IMG/VR virus record: IMGVR_UViG_3300005527_000040
Coordinates: 62,001-126,000 of that record
From: a virus
Strand: one strand, 5' to 3'
DNA: 64,000 nucleotides
This document shows, one piece after another, positions 54,852-61,900 of this stretch. The notes beneath the pieces were generated by a model. That model searched no databases, was not told the origin of the DNA, and worked only from the letters and a program-made list of their open reading frames with translations. Position numbers and translations under genes: made by a program. Numbering within the stretch: position 1 is the first letter of the stretch; each line of letters opens with the position of its first letter.

Positions 54852-55489
54852 GGCTTCTTCCCGTGGATAATCTCGTGGTTGGCGTCGTTTGGATGCTTAA
54901 ACGCCAGAAATAGGGCAATAGACAAAGATCGACACACGTCTTCGAGGGCAAAGTCGTTCAGAGACCAAATTGTTGTTGGGTTTCCGTCAGGAGCCACGCC
55001 CGGTTGAGCGTCCGCCTTCTTGCGGATCAGGTCACGGGCAGCCAGGGCAACGACAGCAAGCCGGTCAGACACTTCTGGATCGTCAATCTGCCCCGGGACC
55101 GACAGTGTCTCAGAAATGGGTGCAGCGAAGCCGGCAAGCCATTGCTTACACATCTCAGAGACTAGGTACTCAGGGGCAACAAAACGGGAAGTTAGGGGGT
55201 TGCCCCCTTCGTGGTACTCACGGACGACGTCAACAATTTCTGCCTCGACGGCCATTGCAAAGTCTTGGCTAGGCTTGCCAGCGTTTGCTGCAACGCGTCC
55301 AGCTTGGATTGCTTCAGACAGAAGCACCTCTGCAACGCTCTCCAGAACAGCTTGCTCGTGCCCCGCAGCTAAAAGCTTCCTGAGCACCTTTACGCTTGCG
55401 GCACTTCTAAGTCCAGCACCCTTTAGGGCTCCCGTCAAAGACGAACTAGGGCCAGCCTTTTGCGCTGGCGTCTGTTTCTTACTATTCAT
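54848..55489 (-). CDS. Hypothetical protein, first gene left of the divergent control region
   Basis: 213 aa. A polar, Ser/Lys-rich start, then helices (LRKLLAAGHEQAVLESVAEV), further helices and an acidic loop. The ATG lies within the AGTAAG-rich region, 8 nt after the minus-10 box, without a ribosome-binding site, so it may be leaderless. Its position makes it a candidate early or regulatory protein; no motif recognised. Confidence 0.66.
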   Translation of the reverse strand: MNSKKQTPAQKAGPSSSLTGALKGAGLRSAASVKVLRKLLAAGHEQAVLESVAEVLLSEAIQAGRVAANAGKPSQDFAMAVEAEIVDVVREYHEGGNPLTSRFVAPEYLVSEMCKQWLAGFAAPISETLSVPGQIDDPEVSDRLAVVALAARDLIRKKADAQPGVAPDGNPTTIWSLNDFALEDVCRSLSIALFLAFKHPNDANHEIIHGKKP

Positions 55490-55574
55490 ACTTACTATTT
55501 ATCTTACGCTTTTTGTTCCTTGTCAAGTAAGTATTTTCGGTATAGTAAGATAAGTAGTAAGTACAAGTAGTAAG
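55478..55574. promoter_or_regulatory. Divergent promoter with an AGTAAG operator cluster
   Basis: Overlapping minus-35 boxes face opposite ways: TTGACA leftward (55521-55526) with GATAAA (55498-55503, 17-nt spacer), and TTGTCA rightward (55520-55525) with TATAGT (55541-55546, 15-nt spacer). AGTAAG occurs six times within 97 nt (leftward at 55478-55483 and 55491-55496; rightward at 55526, 55544, 55556 and 55569), plus one near-copy at 55503. AGTAAGTATT, shared with the promoters at 18.3 and 28.7 kb, spans 55526-55535. Confidence 0.72.
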
Positions 55575-55592
55575 AAACGGAGCTAAGAGAAA

Positions 55593-56237
55593 ATGGGAGG
55601 AACGCTACGGGAGGAGTTTGCTGCTCAGCTAGACAGCATTGTGGAAGGGGCAGCAAGCCAGCCCAGAACTTACGAGCCTCCGGCTTCTCTAAGCCCAAAA
55701 GGCAAGCGGCGAGCTACACGAGTACCTAGAGAAGAGAGCTTCGGGCGTTTAGACGAGTTCTTGGCAGAAGCACAGGCTGGAGCGCCTGACGACTGGCTTG
55801 CCAAGCAAGCCAACGTCTCGGGAGAGTCCGTCCTTCTGTGGAGAAAGTCTCGGCAGGTCTCTCGTCGGCGCGGCAGGGGAGGCCAGAGAGACCGGGACTT
55901 GTGGGCTGTGGATCTACTGGGCGGGTTTAAGTCACCTATCCACGTAGCGCACTCGCCGTTTGACGGGCTTTGGGAAGCGCCTGAGTACGTTCTCCGAAGG
56001 CCACTAAACTACCGAGAGCTTTGTCGGATGGTCTACGCCCTGAACACCACGCTGGGTGCAGGCCCGGAGCTTGTATGTGAGGCGCTCGGACTCCGCGAGC
56101 GCGATGTAGAGCTAGCCCTGACTGTTTGGACCAACCACCTGTCTAGGCGCGGCGCGCCGTGTAAGGCGTGCGGAGAGCTACTGGACCCTAGGTACGGCGA
56201 GTTCTGCTCAGTTCGCTGCGCAGTGGAGGAAGCATGA
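55593..56237 (+). CDS. DNA-binding protein with HTH and zinc-finger-like ends
   Basis: 214 aa. A disordered basic N-terminal third, then DDWLAKQANVSGESVLLWRK and a very basic patch (RRRGRGGQRDRD) that fit a helix-turn-helix with a DNA-contacting tail; helices follow; the end has CKACGELLDPRYGEFCSVRC, a zinc-binding spacing. First gene of the rightward operon from the divergent promoter; GGAG precedes the ATG. Possibly a regulator or replication initiator; not proven. Confidence 0.68.
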   Translation: MGGTLREEFAAQLDSIVEGAASQPRTYEPPASLSPKGKRRATRVPREESFGRLDEFLAEAQAGAPDDWLAKQANVSGESVLLWRKSRQVSRRRGRGGQRDRDLWAVDLLGGFKSPIHVAHSPFDGLWEAPEYVLRRPLNYRELCRMVYALNTTLGAGPELVCEALGLRERDVELALTVWTNHLSRRGAPCKACGELLDPRYGEFCSVRCAVEEA

Positions 56238-56845
56238 CGTTAGAGTGGTGGGAGTGGCTTACCTTTTCGGTAGCTGAGCTAAAGGCTGCCGAGGTAGACC
56301 CGTGCGAGAGGTACGACCGTACCGGGCACCGCAGGGCTCTGTCCCGGGTCTGGGCGCGCACCGTGGGCCTATGGGGATTACAGGAAGCAAGGGACATCAT
56401 GCGCGTCGCGGGCAAATCCCCGTCAGACCACCGCAATGCCTACGACATCTTTAAGCACCGGCACCAGCTCTGGACGAAGCGGCAGCTTATTCGCCGGCAA
56501 CAAGAGCTTTATCCGGAAAAGACCGGGACTGACTACACACAGTTCTGGCTGGGGCGAGCTTGCTTTGCTGCAATCTACGGAAAGGGAAAAGCCCTAGACG
56601 ATGTTCAGCCCGGCCTCTTTGCCCTGCGTCGTGGGTCCATTATCGAAGAGACCGCACAAGCCTACGGCATCCTTCCAATAGAGGCGTGCCTCTATTACGA
56701 AGCCGTCCTTGACCTGCTTGCTGCCAACGACATCAGTGTCTCTTTGTGGGAGGTCATGGACACAAAAGAGAAACGCCATTACTGGGATACCGCGTGGGGT
56801 GGCAAAGGCGTTCGGGTAGAAGCGCCGCCTTGCATGTTTGGGTAG
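56234..56845 (+). CDS. Hypothetical protein
   Basis: 203 aa, ATGA-coupled to the previous gene. Helical, aromatic-rich (LEWWEWLTFSVAELKAAE), with a basic middle (KRQLIRRQQELYPEKTG). No catalytic motif. Its place in a rightward three-gene operon behind a DNA-binding protein suggests a replication or packaging link, not shown by sequence. Confidence 0.66.
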   Translation: MTLEWWEWLTFSVAELKAAEVDPCERYDRTGHRRALSRVWARTVGLWGLQEARDIMRVAGKSPSDHRNAYDIFKHRHQLWTKRQLIRRQQELYPEKTGTDYTQFWLGRACFAAIYGKGKALDDVQPGLFALRRGSIIEETAQAYGILPIEACLYYEAVLDLLAANDISVSLWEVMDTKEKRHYWDTAWGGKGVRVEAPPCMFG

Positions 56846-56854
56846 AATGGCGGC

Positions 56855-57352
56855 ATGGCTACTCGGAGCTTCACTGATTTACACGCACCCAGGCACCTAG
56901 GGCTTGCGCAGTGGGATGAGTACGTAAAGCCGGTGCAGTACACGCAGTTCGTGGCCACCGCAGACCCCGTGCCGCGGCCACAAACACTGCTGGACTTCTA
57001 CCTGAACGGAGATCTTCGGCAGATTCTAAACGACGCAGATCTTCGTCCGGATCACTACACCGACAGGCAGAGAGAGGTTCTTCGCCACCTCGTTTACGGC
57101 ACCCAGGCGTCTAGCCCGGTTACCACCAAAGACAAGGACGACCTGTTCTATCAATGGACCCGGCAATCGGAACTCAGCTCAAAAAGCAAAGAGCTAGTGT
57201 CGGCAATCTCTGACGCCCGCCATCGGCAAGAGGCAACAGAGAACGAGGGCATCATCATGGACGATGGGCGGTCGTTGGCAGAGCACCAACAGGGCCCTTC
57301 GTCTTCTCCGACTTTTGAGGGTCAAGACTTCGGGGACAAGATCATCATCTGA
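56855..57352 (+). CDS. Hypothetical protein
   Basis: 165 aa, 9 nt after the preceding gene. A Pro/His-rich start, then helices (HYTDRQREVLRHLVYG) and a Ser/Asp-rich tail. The helix-rich part resembles the DNA-binding halves of small terminase or sigma-like proteins only in very general terms. Last gene of the operon; no clear terminator before the next octamer element. Confidence 0.64.
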   Translation: MATRSFTDLHAPRHLGLAQWDEYVKPVQYTQFVATADPVPRPQTLLDFYLNGDLRQILNDADLRPDHYTDRQREVLRHLVYGTQASSPVTTKDKDDLFYQWTRQSELSSKSKELVSAISDARHRQEATENEGIIMDDGRSLAEHQQGPSSSPTFEGQDFGDKIII

Positions 57353-57370
57353 AATACCCTTAAAAAACCT

Positions 57371-57378
57371 CCTATAAG
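57371..57378 (+). promoter_or_regulatory. CCTATAAG element, cassette 1
   Basis: Rightward octamer, A form, 8 nt before a leader stem-loop. Followed on the same strand by TAGTTGAAGC, similar to the second cassette (CGTTTGAAGC). Confidence 0.62.
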
Positions 57379-57386
57379 TAGTTGAA

Positions 57387-57406
57387 GCCGGAACTAATGT
57401 TCTGGC
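57387..57406 (+). other. 5' leader stem-loop, cassette 1
   Basis: GCCGGAAC pairs with GTTCTGGC (8 bp, TAAT loop), ending 2 nt before AGGAGG. The single imperfect pair is G-U in the rightward RNA. Confidence 0.72.
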
Positions 57407-57416
57407 TAGGAGGGGT

Positions 57417-57785
57417 ATGACAAAAGAAGAAAAGGAAGAGATCAAGTCGCTCCAGCGGCTGGTCTCCTCTCGTGATGAAGAGATCCGCCAACTCCGCAAG
57501 GAGTTGGCGGAGGCGGTACGTCCGCCCAGCCAGCTTGTGCTGTTGCGACGGCTCTCCCGGCTTAGCCCGGGAGAGCAAGCACAAATCACTGTGAACCGCG
57601 ATCAGTATAATGCGCGGTATCAAGTGGTGTTCCAAGAGAACGACGTGCGATATGAGGGAGAGGCCAACGCGCTTACCGAAGCGCTGTCATTGGTAGTGAT
57701 GGTGCTCCGTCAAGAAAAACAAAAGGAGCTGGAGGAGACAGAGAGGCAGCTCCAGCTCCTCCGCGAGGAGCTGGAGCAGTACTGA
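57417..57785 (+). CDS. Small protein, cassette 1: two coiled coils around a core
   Basis: 122 aa. Charged coiled coil (KEEIKSLQRLVSSRDEEIRQ) at both ends and a strand-rich middle (AQITVNRDQYNARYQVVFQE). Made from its own octamer element, leader hairpin, AGGAGG site and terminator. Function unknown; a dimeric regulator or structural spacer would fit. Confidence 0.72.
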   Translation: MTKEEKEEIKSLQRLVSSRDEEIRQLRKELAEAVRPPSQLVLLRRLSRLSPGEQAQITVNRDQYNARYQVVFQENDVRYEGEANALTEALSLVVMVLRQEKQKELEETERQLQLLREELEQY

Positions 57786-57790
57786 TCTCA

Positions 57791-57832
57791 AGCCTGCTCC
57801 CCGCCGCAAGGCGGGTCGAGCGGGCTTTCTCT
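57791..57832 (+). terminator. Terminator, cassette 1
   Basis: An outer stem AGCCTGCTC/GAGCGGGCT (one mismatch) encloses CCCGCC-GCAA-GGCGGG; followed by TTTCTCTTG. Strong hairpin, weak T tract. Confidence 0.7.
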
Positions 57833-57855
57833 TGCCTAACTTTGCCCGTAAAGTC

Positions 57856-57863
57856 CCTATAAG
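57856..57863 (+). promoter_or_regulatory. CCTATAAG element, cassette 2
   Basis: Rightward octamer, followed by CGTTTGAAGC and a small stem-loop before the ribosome-binding site of the 116-aa gene. Confidence 0.62.
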
Positions 57864-57872
57864 CGTTTGAAG

Positions 57873-57893
57873 CGCGGACCTATTGACGCCGCG
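57873..57893 (+). other. 5' leader stem-loop, cassette 2
   Basis: CGCGG pairs with CCGCG (5 bp, 11-nt loop) just before AGGAG; less stable than the hairpins of cassettes 1 and 3. Confidence 0.5.
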
Positions 57894-57907
57894 ATTCAGG
57901 AGATAAC

Positions 57908-58258
57908 GTGGCGGTAAACGCGTGCTATCGGTGTGGGTGCTCACACGAACAGTGTGAGTGCCATCTGCGACGCTCCTCCGGAGAGATCCTCTCTCCGGAG
58001 CAAACCGTGGAGGAAGCGGGGAAAGTCCTCGCTATGCTTCGTCGCTCCCGCCCGCCCTACCGGGTCGGGCAATGGGTCGTGCTCGGAGGTAGTGCCCCCG
58101 AGCACCTTCGCGGGGCGGAAGGCCGAGTCTCGGCCGTTCGCTCTGACGGCTCAATTCTGATCAGGCAGCTCAACGAGACTCCGGTAGAAGTTGAGTCTGC
58201 GTGGATCGCCCGCACGGGCACCACGTGGGACAAACTGGCGAAGGCCAAGGAGTCATGA
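57908..58258 (+). CDS. Small zinc-knuckle and KOW-like protein, cassette 2
   Basis: 116 aa, GTG start with AGGAG six bases before. N-terminal CYRCGCSHEQCECH has the spacing of a zinc knuckle; residues ~50-95 (YRVGQWVVLGGSAPEHLRGA, then EGRVSAVRSDGSILI) form a KOW/SH3-type barrel, as in ribosomal and elongation-factor proteins. It may bind RNA or transcription complexes; this is inference from fold pattern. Confidence 0.7.
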   Translation: MAVNACYRCGCSHEQCECHLRRSSGEILSPEQTVEEAGKVLAMLRRSRPPYRVGQWVVLGGSAPEHLRGAEGRVSAVRSDGSILIRQLNETPVEVESAWIARTGTTWDKLAKAKES

Positions 58259-58261
58259 GTC

Positions 58262-58307
58262 AGTTACCCCACTCCCCTACCAAGGGGTCGAGTGGGGTAA
58301 CTTTTTG
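58262..58307 (+). terminator. Terminator, cassette 2
   Basis: AGTTACCCCACTC pairs perfectly with GAGTGGGGTAACT, followed by five Ts and GCC. Near-ideal intrinsic terminator. Confidence 0.92.
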
Positions 58308-58316
58308 CCAAAAACA

Positions 58317-58324
58317 CCTATAAG
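58317..58324 (+). promoter_or_regulatory. CCTATAAG element, cassette 3
   Basis: Rightward octamer 9 nt after the previous terminator's T run, before a perfect leader stem-loop. Confidence 0.64.
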
Positions 58325-58333
58325 AAGATAGAT

Positions 58334-58351
58334 CGGAAACGGTTGTTTCCG
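58334..58351 (+). other. 5' leader stem-loop, cassette 3
   Basis: CGGAAAC pairs with GTTTCCG (7 bp, GGTT loop), ending 1 nt before AGGAGG. Confidence 0.72.
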
Positions 58352-58363
58352 CAGGAGGACCAC

Positions 58364-58810
58364 ATGATCAAGAACGGTGCTGAAGACTTGAACGAGCAGA
58401 TCAAGAACCTGAGCGAGCAGATCGACAAGCAGAAGCGTACCGAAAAGGCGACCGAGAAGTTCTTCGAAAGGCCGGAGGAGCTTCCGGTCCTCATGCCGGT
58501 GAGGCCGCAGTCGATGACCGTGAACGCGGTCATCGAGTCGATTCTCGCCAAGGGCCCGTTGCCCGAGAGTTCGTTCCGGCAGGTGGTGCTCCTGCTGGCA
58601 GGAGCGAACAAGGCGGCGGATTTGGAGATCTCGATGGCGGTCATGGACCGCATCGAGCGAACGCTTCCGGCGTTCGCCATGCTCATGCAGAAGCGCCTCT
58701 CCCCCGAGGAGGCGGAGATCCATGAACTGGAACTCCGGCTGCGCAAAGCGCAGCTACAGGTGCAGCTTGACGATCTGGAAATCGTCAAGCACGCCAAGAT
58801 CAAGGCGTGA
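58364..58810 (+). CDS. Small helical protein, cassette 3
   Basis: 148 aa from the ATG at 58364 (AGGAGG five bases before; an in-frame Met seven codons earlier would start in the hairpin). Coiled coil at both ends (LNEQIKNLSEQIDKQKRTEK and ELRLRKAQLQVQLDDLEIV) with a helical centre. Layout close to the cassette 1 protein. Function unknown. Confidence 0.74.
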   Translation: MIKNGAEDLNEQIKNLSEQIDKQKRTEKATEKFFERPEELPVLMPVRPQSMTVNAVIESILAKGPLPESSFRQVVLLLAGANKAADLEISMAVMDRIERTLPAFAMLMQKRLSPEEAEIHELELRLRKAQLQVQLDDLEIVKHAKIKA

Positions 58811-58816
58811 CACTAG

Positions 58817-58857
58817 GTTGATCCGCCGCCCGCAAGGGCCTGGCGGATCAACTTTTT
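58817..58857 (+). terminator. Terminator, cassette 3
   Basis: GTTGATCCGCC pairs with GGCGGATCAAC and is followed by five Ts and GCC, the same TTTTTGCC tail as the cassette 2 terminator. Confidence 0.92.
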
Positions 58858-58873
58858 GCCAGTAAAAAGTAAA

Positions 58874-58915
58874 GGAGGGCGCCCAGATCAGCAGCACGTC
58901 CGGGCGCCCCCCTCT
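58874..58915 (-). terminator. Terminator of the polyvalent protein gene
   Basis: GGGCGCCC twice (58877-58884 and 58902-58909), a self-complementary pair, followed on the minus strand by TTTACTTTTTACT. It closes the leftward 1,477-aa gene against the opposing cassettes. Confidence 0.78.
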
Positions 58916-58922
58916 ACCTAGC

Positions 58923-61900
58923 TTAGAATGCCCGACCAGCGCCTTGGTACGCGGGTGCAGCAAGGGGGCGGGAGGTCTGAGACTCTTCCTGCGCCATCTG
59001 CGTCTGGTTTAGCATATGGCCTGCTCCTACCGCCAGCCCGCCAAGGCCCAACGCGGCAGCTCCACCGGCAATCGGGATGGCATTACGGCGCAGGAACCCA
59101 GGCTGTTTGGGTGCTTCCGGAGCGGCTGGCTGGCCCGCGGGTGCTACCGGTGTAGCCGCTCCGGTAGCTGCTACGGGCGTAGCGGCGGGAGATGCAGCGG
59201 CTGGGGCAGGAGGAGGAGGCGGCGCCACTCCCGCTGACTGCTGCGGTGGTGGCGGCGGGGGCGGAGGTGGGGGCGGCGCAGCACGCTGCGGAGGTGGTGG
59301 GGGTGGAGGCACTGGGCGCGCTGCCGCTGCGGGCGGTGGCGGTGGAGCAACAACGCGCCCCGTCTGGTTCTCAAGAGAGAAGCCAGGGGGCAGGGCAGGC
59401 CCGGGGGTTACGGGCAGCTGAGCCCGCGCGGGCGCGGAACTCGCGCCGGAGGCACGAACTAGCTCAGACAACTCTGGAACGCGACCAGCCTCTTGCGTAA
59501 CCGCTTTTGACTCTAGGTTAGCCAGCAGCGACTCAACCTGTGGGGACATTTGTCCCGGATCAGGCTTGGGTAGTGACGACGGCGCTGGTCGAGGTGCTAC
59601 TTGGGTTGCCTCGTTCCCAATAGCCTCTCGACGCATGCGATCTTGGGAGGCTCGTAGAGCTTCTGCCCTTCGAGTTTCCTTTGCCGCCGCGTCAGCTTGA
59701 CCCTTTGCTAGAACCTCTGCTTGCGAAGGTTCAGCGGGGCGCGCAGCAGGCGTGGCGGGGGGCTTAGCTGCGGGCTTAGCGGCAGGCGCAGCAGCGGGCG
59801 TAGCAGCGGGCGTAGTGGCTGGAGCAGTCGCAGGCGAAGTCTTTGGCGCAGGCGGTGCTTTTTCCCAGCCTAGCGCTTGGCGAGCCTTGCGGACCTCAGC
59901 GGCTTCTGCCGCTCCGCGCCCAGAGACTTCCTTCTTAACTTCGTCGACAAGCTTCTTGTCTTCCGCCCTGGCTGCGGCTCGCGCTGCCTCAGCCTTATCC
60001 AGCTTGGCTTTGTACTCCGGGCTGCCCGTTACGGGGTTTTGCTCACGCTGTTTTGACCTTTGGGCGGCCTCAGACTCCCGCTGTGTCTTACGCGCTGCCG
60101 CGGCCTGTTCTTCCCGCTCAATGGCAGCACGCTCACGCGCCTGACGCTCAGCGGCCCTGGTTCCCGGCTTTACGTCTGAGCGCCCAGCAAACTGTTGGTC
60201 TAGCTGGTCCTTACGCTGCTGAATGCGCGCCTGATCCTTTGCTGTCGCAGCCTCAAGCTTGTTGCGGTCTGCTGCGTCGGCCATTTCCCGCTTAAGTGTA
60301 TCCCGCGCGGTGTCCTGAGCCTTTAGGCGAGCTACCTCTTTAGAGGCTGCCTCCGGACCCCGGACCTTTGCTCCCGCAAGCCCTTCTCCGCTCCTAAGCG
60401 CCTGTACCTCGGCGCCTAGTTGCTTAGCTTTTCCTGAAACAAAGTTTCGACCCTGACGGCCAAAGTGAATAGCATCGTCGGCAAACTCCCGCCCTACGTC
60501 TTTCAGGGCTCCCAGCGCCTGCCGGGCAATACCTTTGGCGATCTTTTCCTGCTCCTCATTGGTCATGTACTCCCAGTCGGGGTACATGATCTGAGCAACC
60601 TTGACCGCCTGCCGCATGGCCAAGGCAGCGTTTGCCTTCTTTTCCTTTGACTTGTACTTCATGTAGTCGTGGACGGCGTCAATCGCCTCCGACGCACGGT
60701 CAATCTTGCTCTCAACCCAAGGCTCCGCGTTGTCCCGAACGGATACAGCACCAGAGAGCCGCTTAGACTGATCCGCAAGCCGCTTGAGGTTGCTGACCAT
60801 CATGTAGCCGGGCGGGTCATTGTGCTCGGAAAGCACGGACTTTCTGGAGGCTGTCTTTGGGGCTTCCGCCGGAACATAGTCTTCCGGCTTTTTACCGCCG
60901 GGAAGAAGCCGGTCGATCCCGCGAGATACGGGCTTGATAACGCCCGGAGCAACAAGGGCTAGTCCGCCGATCTCCTGAAGATGGTAATCCTTCATCTTCT
61001 TGCCAGCGCCGTGGATTGCGGCTCCCATGGCCTTAATCCTTGGATCGCTGGCGTGCTCCATCTTTTCGCCAGCAAACTGAGCGATAGACGGGGCCGCTAA
61101 AGCAGCAATACCAACGTCGTCTAGCCGATCAGCAATAAACTCGGCGCGCTCGCTGTCCTTAGCCGCCTTGATGTTATCGCCTTGGATCGAGGCTGCAAAA
61201 TCGGTAACCGGCGGGATGTCGTCCCCGACGCCATTCCGCTCACCGTTACGCTTTGCAGGCTGAACCAGCGAGGCAATCTTCAAAGAACCAAAATCGATGT
61301 CTTGACCGCTGCTGATGCGCGCAAGGTTCAGCTCAATGAAGGCGTCGAGTTGTGTTCCACCGACTTTGGCGGCCTGCCCCGAGCCGTATGCCGAGTTCTG
61401 CTTAGTCATGTACATTCCGGCTCCAACGCCGGCAAGACCAACGGTTGGGGTTACCCACCACGGCAGCTTAAACCCACCGCCCTCAGCTGCCGCAGCGGCT
61501 GGTGCGCCTGCGGGCGCGGCCGCTGCTGGAGCTGCGCCTGCGGCAGCGGCTGGGGGAGGCGGAGGTACCGCTGCGCCCGGAACCGGGGGAGGAGCAGCAG
61601 CCGGCACTCGGCTGCCTCCTTCGTACTTGACGTGGCCTCCGGACATAAGCCGGTCGCCTGCCCGGGTGGCTTTTACGTCTTGAGTGATGTTAGACAGCTG
61701 CTGTGGCGTCAGGCTTGTGCCCTGTAGGCCGGCCTTGAACGACGCTGCGCTGCGGGCAGATCCTGCGGCTAGTGCGTCACCAGCAGCATGGGCTACGTTC
61801 TTAGTGCCCTGAACTGCCCGGCCAGCAAGGTTAGCCGTGCCTTGAACAGCCTGCTGACCTGCGCGCACTACCCGTCCGAACATGTTTGCTGCAACGTTGG

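Noticed and set aside
59077-59421. A 114-aa open frame on the plus strand, made almost entirely of Gly and Ala
   Set aside because: It is the complement of the Pro/Ala-rich linkers of the polyvalent protein; such composition arises from the opposite frame and there is no ribosome-binding site.
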